Shown one piece after another: positions 17,974 through 26,934 of a stretch of 50,766 nucleotides of DNA. The DNA is taken from assembly GCA_002753275.1 (NCBI GenBank), contig PEAA01000012.1, forward strand, positions 1 through 50,766, written 5' to 3'. A program made the translations under genes and the position numbers. The notes beneath the pieces were generated by a model, which worked only from the letters and a program-made list of their open reading frames with translations, searched no databases and had not been told where the DNA came from. The stretch is from Zetaproteobacteria bacterium (GTDB taxonomy: Bacteria; Pseudomonadota; Zetaproteobacteria; Mariprofundales; Mariprofundaceae). How positions within the stretch are numbered: position 1 is the first letter of the stretch; every line of letters begins with the position of its first letter.

Positions 17974-20637
17974 ATGAAATATCTGAAAGTATTGCGTCGG
18001 CTGGTTGTCTTTAAACAATTTGAGGCGCTTAAAGGTGCCGCAGAGGATTATTGGAATCAAAGTGGCGATAGCTCAACCCTTCCGCTGATGGCACTTGCAT
18101 GCGCTTATCTGGGTAAGAACGATGAATTGCAACAGCTTCTGGAACAGATTGAGGCATTGGAAACAGCGCTTGATCTTGATGCGCGTGTTGATTTGGCCGC
18201 CGTTTATATGGTGATGAAAAAGTTAGACCCCGCCGTGGCCTTGTTGGAAGAGGCGTTGAAAGAAGCGCCCGAACATCCATTGGCATTGGCGCATTTAGGT
18301 TTTTGTCGTAGTCGCTCATCGCAGAAGGATGAAGCGCGGCGACTTTATGAACAGTCGCTTGCGATTGAGCCGAGTGGTCTCGAAGTTTACCGTGATTTGA
18401 TCCGTATCTGTTTGAAGCAAGAGGATTTTCTCGCTGCGCAACGATGGATTGACATAGCCGTTGCACGCTTAAATGAGATGAGCAGTGAAATGGGTGCCAA
18501 CACTATTTTTGCGCACATTAAAAAATTGCGAGATATGCAACTCTCTCTTTGGGTCGCATCACAACAATTTTCAAGAATGGAAGCATGGCTCGAAACACAG
18601 CGTGGGAAAATGAATGAGGCGCAGTGGTGTCAGACATTGCTTCAGTGCGTGGCGATTCTTGCAGGCGCTGATCTTCATGAGCAAGCCTTTGATATGTTAA
18701 AAGAGGGTTTGAAACATTACCCTAAACATATTGAGCTTTATGATCAGTTGGCGCAGTTGGCTCTGCTGCAGGGGCATGTGGTACAGGGGGCGAATTTAAT
18801 TCGCCGGGCGATTCGTTTGGCTGATGAACAAGGTAAACCTACCGTGTTGTTGTGGTGTAAGCTCTCTGAAGGGTTGCTGCACAGAGATGAAGAGAACGCG
18901 CGCCAAGCCGCAGAGAAAGCGGTTGAAATTGCGGACGCGATGGAAGTGGATGAAGCCTATTCTGAGTCGATGATCCGCACATTGCGGATGCGGTCGAAGC
19001 AAGCACTGGCGCAGGTCGAGAGTCAATCGCATCAATTTGAAAAAGCCGATGCGATGTTCCGCGAATTGCTAGAAGAGGATCCTAATTTTGTTCCTGCACT
19101 GCAGGGGCTAGGTCAACAGCAGATGCAGTTAGGTCATATTGATGAGGCTGTCACCCTGTTTGAACGGATGAAAGAGATTGTTCCAGCGAAGGGCTATGCT
19201 GCATTGATCAATGCCCGGCAATTCCCTGAAGATAGCGCAACGCTTGATAAGATTGAGCGGGTTGCGCGTCAACCAAGCATGGGAGGATCTGCCAGTGTGG
19301 GGCTTCTTTTTCAATTGGCGAGTGCATGGGAAAAACGCGGTGAATATGATAAAGCGTTTGCGTTGGTCAATGAGGCAAATGCGATCAGTAAACGCAATCT
19401 GAATTATAATCGTAAAACACACCGTAACCGTTGCGGAAGAGTGCGTGATGTGTTTAGCCAAGTTCTGTTCGACAATCGCAAAGAGCATGGTGTTGATAGT
19501 GGGTTGCCGGTGTTTGTGGTGGGAATGCCGCGTTCGGGCACAACGCTGGTTGAGCAAATTTTGGCTGGTCACAGTGAAATTTTTGGTGCGGGCGAGCTGG
19601 GGTTGATTCCGCAAGTGGTGCAAGGAATGGAGCGATGGGAACGCCATACCGGTTCTGGGCGTCACTACCCTGAGTGTGTCGATGATATGAAGCCTGAGGT
19701 TTCGGCAGCGGTGGCTGAGAATGTTTTGAAAGAGTTGCGCGCTTTTGATGAAGGGGCAAAGCATGTCGTGGATAAATTGCCACATAACTTTGAGAACATC
19801 GGGCTGATTAAGTTTTTATTCCCCAATGCAAAAATTATTTCGGTATGCCGTGATGCCCGAGATATTGCGGTATCCAACTATTTTACTGATTATCAAGCCA
19901 AACATGGCGGCATGGGCTTTGCCTATGATTTGCAAGAGATCGGTGAACAACTTGCTGATCACGCGCTGCTGATGCACCACTGGCATCAGGTTTTCCCTGG
20001 CGAGATTCTTGATGTGAATTATGAGGATTTGCTGGAAGATCCTGAAGGGGTGTCGCGTAAGATGCTCGATTATATTGGGGTTGATTGGGAGCCACAGGTT
20101 CTTGCATTTAATGAGCTTGATCGTCCGGTGAAGACGGCGAGTCTCTGGCAAGTTCGTCAGCCGATTTATAAGAGTTCAAAAGCAAAGTGGATGAATTATC
20201 AAAATCATCTTGCGCAACTTATTGAAGGGACCAATGCGCGGATTGAAATAGATCCTGCTGAAGATGGTTTGCGTTTCCCAGTGCCAGGAATGTTTGTCGA
20301 TGGTATTGCCCTTTATCATGAGGGCAAGTTGGATGATGCTGAGATGAACTTTAAAAAAGTTCTCTACCATTATCCTGATCATGCCGCAGCGAATTTTATG
20401 GTGGGATTGATTTATGTGCGTAAGCAGCACCCCGAGGAAGGACTTTTGTTGATGGAAAAAGGGTTTGAAAAATGTCCTTGGAACAGCAATTGGCGTACAG
20501 ACTTGATCCAACTTTATGAGATGCTTGGTCAAACGGATAAGGCGGAGAAGCTGAAATCTGTTGCAAAGAGAGCGACTGCCTTTGAGGGTGATTTTGATGA
20601 GGATCTTGGTGATGAGATGGAAGCTGAGTCGTGGTAA
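17974..20637 (+). CDS. TPR-repeat sulfotransferase with C-terminal TPR (887 aa)
   Basis: A long TPR-type alpha-helical region (about 1-470) precedes a sulfotransferase domain with GMPRSGTTLVEQILAGHSE near residue 515, then VVDKLPHNFENIG and a CRDARDIAVSNYF 3'-phosphate-binding segment. About 130 further residues contain at least two TPR-like units and end in an acidic tail (DFDEDLGDEMEAE). It is more diverged than the other three large paralogues. ATG 17974 has a good aagggag Shine-Dalgarno. No secretion signal is seen. It probably belongs to the same functional cluster; the acceptor is unknown. Confidence 0.87.
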   Translation: MKYLKVLRRLVVFKQFEALKGAAEDYWNQSGDSSTLPLMALACAYLGKNDELQQLLEQIEALETALDLDARVDLAAVYMVMKKLDPAVALLEEALKEAPEHPLALAHLGFCRSRSSQKDEARRLYEQSLAIEPSGLEVYRDLIRICLKQEDFLAAQRWIDIAVARLNEMSSEMGANTIFAHIKKLRDMQLSLWVASQQFSRMEAWLETQRGKMNEAQWCQTLLQCVAILAGADLHEQAFDMLKEGLKHYPKHIELYDQLAQLALLQGHVVQGANLIRRAIRLADEQGKPTVLLWCKLSEGLLHRDEENARQAAEKAVEIADAMEVDEAYSESMIRTLRMRSKQALAQVESQSHQFEKADAMFRELLEEDPNFVPALQGLGQQQMQLGHIDEAVTLFERMKEIVPAKGYAALINARQFPEDSATLDKIERVARQPSMGGSASVGLLFQLASAWEKRGEYDKAFALVNEANAISKRNLNYNRKTHRNRCGRVRDVFSQVLFDNRKEHGVDSGLPVFVVGMPRSGTTLVEQILAGHSEIFGAGELGLIPQVVQGMERWERHTGSGRHYPECVDDMKPEVSAAVAENVLKELRAFDEGAKHVVDKLPHNFENIGLIKFLFPNAKIISVCRDARDIAVSNYFTDYQAKHGGMGFAYDLQEIGEQLADHALLMHHWHQVFPGEILDVNYEDLLEDPEGVSRKMLDYIGVDWEPQVLAFNELDRPVKTASLWQVRQPIYKSSKAKWMNYQNHLAQLIEGTNARIEIDPAEDGLRFPVPGMFVDGIALYHEGKLDDAEMNFKKVLYHYPDHAAANFMVGLIYVRKQHPEEGLLLMEKGFEKCPWNSNWRTDLIQLYEMLGQTDKAEKLKSVAKRATAFEGDFDEDLGDEMEAESW

Positions 20638-20683
20638 TTTTGTAGCGGCATCGTTGTTCCTTAGCTACCATGCCTTTTCCCAA

Positions 20684-20764
20684 TCGTCATGCTGAACTCG
20701 ATTCAGCATCCAGCAGCCAAATTGCACAGCCTCTCTGGATTGCGGGTCAAGCCCGCAATGACGG
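20684..20764 (+). repeat. Dispersed palindromic repeat, copy 5
   Basis: A full 81-bp copy with a small variation in the middle (cagccaaattgcac), located just after the 887-aa sulfotransferase gene. Confidence 0.9.
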
Positions 20765-20851
20765 CCGTGGTGCGTTACGGGGCAATGTTAAACTTGATAC
20801 GCTAATTTTTAATGCTTGCGTAAAAGTGGTGGATGGCATCATCATACATCG

Positions 20852-23800
20852 ATGATGAAATTGATGTTGAAACGAATAGCGCTCTTTTTTGCGGCGATCA
20901 TTTTACTGCTTTTATGTACGCTCCCTTGGAGTTTTTCCCCACTCATTCATACGGTCGTGTTGCAGCAGTTGCAGCAGTACGGTTTGGCGCATGGTGTGAA
21001 GGATATCAAGCTTGAGCAGCTCGATGTGAAGTTCTGGCAGGGCAAGCTAGTGCTGCGCGGTTTCGATGCGGGCGATGGACTGCGCATCGGCCGGCTTGAA
21101 TTGACGGTTGATGGTTGGTTGCCCGTTTTGAATGGCGAGCTTTTTCGTGTGACTTCGCTGGCGCTTGCAGATACGGATCTATTGATTAGACCCGTTGATG
21201 ATCGGCAGTGGCAATTTGGCAGCATGGTTGTTGATTTGGGTGCTGAGGAGAGCGCTCAGATTGACGCAACACCCTCATTTCAGTGGTCCATTGAAAAGAT
21301 TTTACTGCAGCAGGTGAACTTGGATCTGCATTGGAACGGGCATGATGGGGTGCTCCTGCCTGTTGCATCGGCCCAATTGCGTTTGATGGCGCGTGAGGGT
21401 GGGGATCAACATTTTACGATTGAGAGTGAAATAGGCGCAAGTACAATGGCATTGGCGGAGCGTGATGCCACAGATTCAGCGACAACCAATCTTGGCATGA
21501 TGAAGATGGCGTGGGAGCATGCAGCACTGAACGGCGAGCTGACTTTTCCTTTAGATTGGCAAGATTGGTCACGCTTTTCATGGCAAAAGGCAACATTGAA
21601 ACTGCAACATGTTATGGCGAACAGTTCCAAACATGAGGGGCTGAAGGCAGATGCGTTACTGTTGAGCGATCACGCATTTAGCCAAGAGGGCGAAGGTTTT
21701 TATTTCCACCTTGGTGCATTGCAGGGGGCGGTGTTGCAGATCGATGGCGGTGAGCAATTACCCTCATTGATGATCGATCAGGTTGAATTGAACGATTTGA
21801 TGCTCAATCCATCCACGATTTCTTTGCAAGCGGCGACGCTTTATCAAAGTGAGCTTGGTCATGTTCCTCAGGTGTCGCATTTACAAGTGAAGAAGGTGCG
21901 CCTCGAACAACTTGTGCGCCATGTTGAGGGGGGAGCATCCGTTGAGAAGATCGCGCTCACGGAGGTGAAGGGAGAGCAAGTTTCTGGCGTTGAGTCGATT
22001 GATCTTGGTGGCTTGGTATTGATGCAGTGTCATGTCGATGAAGAGCGTGTTCGCTTGAATGCACTTGCGTTGCAAGATCTCACGCTTCAGGGGATTCCTG
22101 TGGGGCAGCCGACCCGATTGGAATCGGGCTATCTTGGGGAATTGAACCTTCATCAAGTTGACTGGAAATCGGGTCAATTGCAGTTTGTTGATTTGCAGCT
22201 GCAGCAGTTTAAAACCTCCCCATTTGCAGACTTTGGAGAAATTGCCAGTGAATCAATTGCGTTACAGAGCGCATCGATTGCTTTGAAGGATGGCGCCATC
22301 GCGATGGATGATGTGATGATTAAGCATTTAACGATGAGTGGCGCGGGCTCTTTTAAGCCGGGATCGTGGAAGCGTTTGCATGGCCAAGGGTTGATGCGCA
22401 GTGCCAATGGTGATGTGCAGTTGCATCAATGGCAGATGCAGGGTGGCGTACTGCCCGCACAGGGTAATGATCAATTGGGCACGATGGGTTCGTTGAATGT
22501 CGAGGGTTTGACGTTGCGGATGGGCAATGGTTCGCAAACACACCCTCAGATTCAAGTGCAAAAGGTGGTTGTTGAGCAGGCGGCTCTTGAAGCGTTTTAT
22601 CGTGACACAGGGTGGTTTTACCCGCTGCCACCCACGCTTGTGCGTGCGAAAACCGCACATGCTACGAACATGCCGGATCATGCCGATGCAAAAGAAAAAG
22701 TCGCTGTGGTATGGGATTGGCAGGTGAACGCATTAGAGATTCAAGCGGGTTCAATCGTTCATCTGCATGATGAGACAGTGGTTCCCCATGTGGTATTGCC
22801 TGTTGAGGTGAAGCAGTTTGTGTTGAAACCGTTGTCGATAGGTTATGGGCAGTGGAGTGATTGGCGTTTGTCGTTGCAACTTGCCGAACATGGAATGTTA
22901 ACGAGCCAGGGAACGGTGATGCTGGACCATACGCCACTTGCATTGGATGCAACTTGGCAGCTCAAGGATATGCCATTGCCACCGCTTTCAGCTTATGTTG
23001 AGCGTTATCTCGGGGCACCTGTGAAGACTGGGCAGATGGATATTGCCAGTACCATTCATCTGCGTGATGGCGCGATTACTGCGGACAATGTAATCGGCCT
23101 GCGGCAATTTCAGTTGCGCCATTCGACTCATACATCATCGGCGAATGGTGGTGGCATTGCTGCGATGGGTGATGAGGCGATTGCAGGAAGTGGTACAGAG
23201 AACAGCAACAGCAATCTTGGCATGCCGGTGAGTATGGCGCTGGGTATGTTGCGTGATGATCATGACAATATTTCAATCAAAGTGCCTGTCAAAGGGTTGA
23301 TCGATGACCCTACCATCAATATCAATGATGCGATCAAACAGGCGATGCTCTCGGCGACAAAAACTGCGGCTCTGAGTTCAGCATCGTTACTTTTGCAGCC
23401 ATACGGCTCCATTTTGCCAGCATGGAATTTGGCCAAAGGAATCGTGGGTTATCTTTCAAAGCCACGCTTAACCCCGGTGATTTTTTCTCCCATGCAGACC
23501 GAAGTGCACGGTGATGGCGTGGGTTATATGAGCAAGATTGCCCAACTGTTAACGCAGAAGCCGCAATTGAATTTGCAAATTTGCGGGTTTGCTACACGCG
23601 CAGAGCTGAAGTCGATTCCTGCACCTGTTGAGGCAGAAGTGACGCCGTTGATGTCAGGGGAGGCATCTCAAGACCAACAACAATCGATGCTTGTTAACGA
23701 TGGCACGCGCGCAGATGCGCTTACCGCCATTGATGATGCCGCGGTGCTCAAGCGTGATGAGATAGCAGGCGTTGAAGTTAAGGATGTTGAGCTCGAAAAG

Positions 23801-23959
23801 CCTGAGGAAATATTAAGAAAACTCGCCTCATTGCGTTCAAAAACGGTGGTGAATCAGCTGGTTGATCAAGGGGTTTCTGCAAGCCGGTTGTTTGATTGTA
23901 CGCCGGAAATTGAAGACGATGCTAAAGCGGTGGGGCGTGTAGAGCTGCTTTTGCATTGA
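20852..23959 (+). CDS. DUF748/AsmA-like envelope protein (about 1035 aa)
   Basis: An N-terminal membrane anchor (LALFFAAIILLLLCTL type, about residues 8-27) is followed by a long periplasmic region of repeating amphipathic strand motifs, including VKDIKLEQLDVKFWQGKLVL. This pattern is typical of DUF748 members of the AsmA/bridge-like superfamily, thought to act in envelope lipid or outer-membrane homeostasis. A late block (MALGMLRDDHDNISIKVPVKG) is the conserved signature of the family's C-terminal part; the final 150 residues resemble a degenerate OmpA-like fold (LTQKPQLNLQICGFA). The start is ATG 20852 or 20855; neither has a clear Shine-Dalgarno, and an in-frame TTG upstream adds a poor sequence. 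The link to the sulfotransferase cluster is positional only. Confidence 0.78.
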   Translation: MMKLMLKRIALFFAAIILLLLCTLPWSFSPLIHTVVLQQLQQYGLAHGVKDIKLEQLDVKFWQGKLVLRGFDAGDGLRIGRLELTVDGWLPVLNGELFRVTSLALADTDLLIRPVDDRQWQFGSMVVDLGAEESAQIDATPSFQWSIEKILLQQVNLDLHWNGHDGVLLPVASAQLRLMAREGGDQHFTIESEIGASTMALAERDATDSATTNLGMMKMAWEHAALNGELTFPLDWQDWSRFSWQKATLKLQHVMANSSKHEGLKADALLLSDHAFSQEGEGFYFHLGALQGAVLQIDGGEQLPSLMIDQVELNDLMLNPSTISLQAATLYQSELGHVPQVSHLQVKKVRLEQLVRHVEGGASVEKIALTEVKGEQVSGVESIDLGGLVLMQCHVDEERVRLNALALQDLTLQGIPVGQPTRLESGYLGELNLHQVDWKSGQLQFVDLQLQQFKTSPFADFGEIASESIALQSASIALKDGAIAMDDVMIKHLTMSGAGSFKPGSWKRLHGQGLMRSANGDVQLHQWQMQGGVLPAQGNDQLGTMGSLNVEGLTLRMGNGSQTHPQIQVQKVVVEQAALEAFYRDTGWFYPLPPTLVRAKTAHATNMPDHADAKEKVAVVWDWQVNALEIQAGSIVHLHDETVVPHVVLPVEVKQFVLKPLSIGYGQWSDWRLSLQLAEHGMLTSQGTVMLDHTPLALDATWQLKDMPLPPLSAYVERYLGAPVKTGQMDIASTIHLRDGAITADNVIGLRQFQLRHSTHTSSANGGGIAAMGDEAIAGSGTENSNSNLGMPVSMALGMLRDDHDNISIKVPVKGLIDDPTININDAIKQAMLSATKTAALSSASLLLQPYGSILPAWNLAKGIVGYLSKPRLTPVIFSPMQTEVHGDGVGYMSKIAQLLTQKPQLNLQICGFATRAELKSIPAPVEAEVTPLMSGEASQDQQQSMLVNDGTRADALTAIDDAAVLKRDEIAGVEVKDVELEKPEEILRKLASLRSKTVVNQLVDQGVSASRLFDCTPEIEDDAKAVGRVELLLH

Positions 23960-23975
23960 TTCCTTGTTTTTTTAT

Positions 23976-24092
23976 GGATGCTGAGTCAGGTGCAGCATGA
24001 TGCCACCGACCACTGTCATTGCGGGCTTGACCCGCAATCCAGGGAGGCTGTGCCATTTGGCTTCTGGATGCTGAATTGAATTCAGCATGACA
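23976..24092 (-). repeat. Dispersed palindromic repeat, locus 6 (reverse orientation)
   Basis: A half-copy at 23976-24000 (ggatgctgagtc..gcagcatga) and a full reverse-oriented copy at 24012-24092 lie between the convergent DUF748 and acyl-CoA synthetase genes. Confidence 0.85.
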
Positions 24093-24116
24093 CGGTGGTG
24101 GTAAGGTGACTTGATG

Positions 24117-26807
24117 CTATTGAAATGATTTGGATACATGCACGATGGTTGAATTTTGTAGATTTTCGCTGATGGAAAATCCCAGTTTTTTCACCATGGA
24201 GAGCATCGCCTGGTTTTCAGCCAAGACCTCTCCTTCAAAGCGAACAACGCCTTTGGACTTGGCTGTTTGCATCAATGTTTTCATTAAATGTGCGCCGATG
24301 CCCATGCCTTGGTATTGATCGGCAATCACAATGGCAAAGTCTGCTGATTTGCCATCTGGGTTTAATACATAACGCCCTACGCCCATCTCAAGCAGTGGTT
24401 TGGAATCATCACAACTCACGGCGACAAAAGCCATTTCACGGTCGTAATCGATTTGCGTGAACCGCACCACCATTTCAGGGGTTAATTCATGTAAACCTTG
24501 TTTGAAGCGGAAGTAGCGACTGCGATCGGAAAGGCTGCCGAAAAACTCTTTTTCTAATTTGGCATCTTCAGGTTTGATGGGACGAATGAGGATCTGTTCA
24601 TTGGATGGGAGTGTAAATCGGTGCGCCAGATCATGAGGATAGGGGTGAATCGCCATGTGAGAGTAAGGAACCAGTTGCATGCAACTCTGTGCGCGAATGC
24701 GCGCATCGACAGCAATAGCACCACGGTCGTCGACGATCAGCGGGTTAATGTCGAGTTCGATGATTTCAGGAAGCTCCGAGATCATTTCAGATACGCGAAG
24801 CAGCGTGTCAATCAAGGCATCTTTGTTGGAGCCCTGCATCTGGCGAAAGGGCTCAAGATAGCGTGCCGCTTTGGTTTTGCTAATCATGTGTTCGACCATG
24901 TAGTCATTGAGCGGTGGCAGAGCAATCGCTTTGTCGCGAATAATTTCAACCATGGTGCCGCCAAGTCCAAAGCTGATGGCGGGGCCAAAAACGGGGTCAC
25001 GCACCACTCCGATCATTAATTCGCGTTTGTTGGGTGATTGATACATCGGTTCAATGGACATGACGATCGAGGCAATATCGGGTTGGACACGGCGAATATC
25101 ATTGGCCATATCTTGAAAAGCATCGGCAACTTGTTGGGCGGAGGTCAGATTGAGCTTGACGCCACCAATATCCGATTTATGACTAAACTCCGCCATATTG
25201 ATCTTGAGAACAACAGGGAAGCCGACCGTTTCTGCGGCAATGATGGCATCTTTGGCATCAAGAACTTTGATGGTTTGGGTGACCGGGATGCGAAAGGCAG
25301 AGAGAATCGCTTTGGACTCTTGCGTGGTCAGCATTTCACGATCTTCAGCCAGGACTCGCTCAATGATCATGCGTGCCCCGTCAATATCGGCAGGTTTCAT
25401 CTCCTCACGCGGTAGCGGAATCTGTTTGACCAGTTTCTGATTGCGGTTGTATTTGGCGAGAAATGAAAAGGCATCTACGCCCACTTCAGGGGTGCTAAAT
25501 TGGGCAATGTGGGCATTGTTGAGCAGATCCCTTCCCTCTTGCACACGCGCACCACCGGTCCATGAGGCCAAGACAGGTTTGTGGGTCTGGGCGCAGACAT
25601 CAATCATACATTGGGCTACTTCGGTGGGATTGGTCATCGCTTGCGGGGTGAGAATAACCAGTGCGCCATCAATCTGCTCATCTTCAAGGCAGATATCCAA
25701 TGCGAGACGGTAACGCTCGGGGGTGGCATCACCCAAAATATCGATCGGATTGGCATGCGACCAGTGCTCTGGCAACACCTTATTTAGACGCGCAATCGTT
25801 GATTCGCTGAGTTGTGCTAACGGTACACCAACATCTTCTGCACGATCGGTACTCATCACGCCAGGGCCGCCAGCATTGGTGATGATGGCGAGACGGTCTT
25901 GTTTAAGGCTGTAGCGATTGGTGAGAATGCGCGCCGCAGAGAAGAGTTGCGCAATGCTGTAGGCGCGCACAACACCAGCCCGTTCAATGGCAGCATCAAA
26001 GACATCATCGCCGCCCACCATCGAGCCGGTATGTGACACGGCGGCTTTACTGCCCGCTTCATAGCGACCTGATTTGATAAGAATCACCGGCTTGAGGCGT
26101 GCGGCAGCTTTGAGGCCACTCAAGAATCGGCGTGCATCATGAATGCCTTCAACATAGAGTAAAATACTGTGGGTGTGTGGGTCGGTCGCGAGATAATCGA
26201 GCACTTCACCAAAGTCGATATCAGCTGCACCACCCATGGAGACGACGGTTGAGAAGCCAATATCTTGTGATTGTGCCCAATCTAAAATGGCTGTACAGAC
26301 AGCACCTGATTGTGACACCAATGCCAAATGACCATCGGCGACTTTTCCATAGCCAAAGGTGGCATTGAGATTGCCATTGGGGCGAATAATTCCCAAACAG
26401 TTGGGGCCAATAATACGGATGTTGTAACGCCGGGCATGGTCAAGCACTTCGCTTTGCAAACGCAGCCCCGGTTCACCCAGTTCAGCAAATCCAGCGGAAA
26501 TAATAACAATGGACTGCACCCCTTTTTCACCACATTGGCGGACCAGTTCAGGAACCGTTCTCGCAGGGGTTGCAATGACAGCCAGCTCCACGCCATCGGG
26601 GATGGCGGCCATGCTGGCAAAGCATGGGATGCCCATGAGCTGTTCACGCTTTGGATTGATCGGATAGAGTTTCCCTGTAAATCCTGCTTCGATCATGTTG
26701 ATCATCAGACGGTGACCGACGCTTCCTTCGCGTTCGGTGGCGCCAATAATGGCGACACTTTGAGGGTTGAAGAAGTGGTTGAGATAGTGTGGAGCCATTG
26801 TTGCCAT
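24117..26807 (-). CDS. ADP-forming acyl-CoA synthetase / GNAT acetyltransferase (Pat/PatZ-like, 896 aa)
   Basis: Domains in order: CoA-binding Rossmann domain (about 10-105; FNPQSVAIIGATEREGSVG), succinyl-CoA-ligase-like domains (about 150-460), ATP-grasp domain (about 485-705; GFPVVLKI and IVMSIEPM), and a C-terminal GNAT domain (about 735-890; acetyl-CoA loop near DQYQGMGIGAHLM). This is the architecture of the protein lysine acetyltransferases Pat/YfiQ, which acetylate and inactivate acetyl-CoA synthetase. SHTGSMVG retains the His that is phosphorylated in true ADP-forming acetyl-CoA synthetases, so the ligase half may be active. The start at 26807 is preceded by gagg at good spacing. It has its own candidate promoter. 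Confidence 0.88.
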   Translation of the reverse strand: MATMAPHYLNHFFNPQSVAIIGATEREGSVGHRLMINMIEAGFTGKLYPINPKREQLMGIPCFASMAAIPDGVELAVIATPARTVPELVRQCGEKGVQSIVIISAGFAELGEPGLRLQSEVLDHARRYNIRIIGPNCLGIIRPNGNLNATFGYGKVADGHLALVSQSGAVCTAILDWAQSQDIGFSTVVSMGGAADIDFGEVLDYLATDPHTHSILLYVEGIHDARRFLSGLKAAARLKPVILIKSGRYEAGSKAAVSHTGSMVGGDDVFDAAIERAGVVRAYSIAQLFSAARILTNRYSLKQDRLAIITNAGGPGVMSTDRAEDVGVPLAQLSESTIARLNKVLPEHWSHANPIDILGDATPERYRLALDICLEDEQIDGALVILTPQAMTNPTEVAQCMIDVCAQTHKPVLASWTGGARVQEGRDLLNNAHIAQFSTPEVGVDAFSFLAKYNRNQKLVKQIPLPREEMKPADIDGARMIIERVLAEDREMLTTQESKAILSAFRIPVTQTIKVLDAKDAIIAAETVGFPVVLKINMAEFSHKSDIGGVKLNLTSAQQVADAFQDMANDIRRVQPDIASIVMSIEPMYQSPNKRELMIGVVRDPVFGPAISFGLGGTMVEIIRDKAIALPPLNDYMVEHMISKTKAARYLEPFRQMQGSNKDALIDTLLRVSEMISELPEIIELDINPLIVDDRGAIAVDARIRAQSCMQLVPYSHMAIHPYPHDLAHRFTLPSNEQILIRPIKPEDAKLEKEFFGSLSDRSRYFRFKQGLHELTPEMVVRFTQIDYDREMAFVAVSCDDSKPLLEMGVGRYVLNPDGKSADFAIVIADQYQGMGIGAHLMKTLMQTAKSKGVVRFEGEVLAENQAMLSMVKKLGFSISENLQNSTIVHVSKSFQ

Positions 26808-26866
26808 GTTGAAAGCCTCGTGTCAGTTGGTGTTAGAATTTTTTTTGAATGCGCGTATAGGCTACA

Positions 26867-26895
26867 AAAATAGAGCCGAATCAACACCTGTTCAA
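26867..26895 (-). promoter_or_regulatory. Candidate sigma-70 promoter for the Pat-like gene
   Basis: Read on the minus strand, TTGAAC (26890-26895) and TATTTT (26867-26872) are separated by exactly 17 bp, about 60 bp before the start codon. Match is good but not perfect; no mapping evidence. Confidence 0.45.
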
Positions 26896-26934
26896 TTTGA
26901 TGTTTTTTTGATGCTACTCTATTGGGTTAATATG

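Noticed and set aside
8755-20637. Reading the sulfotransferase cluster as a capsule or LPS export locus
   Set aside because: No Wzx, Wzy, ABC exporter, sugar-nucleotide synthesis gene or PAPS synthesis gene is present in the window.
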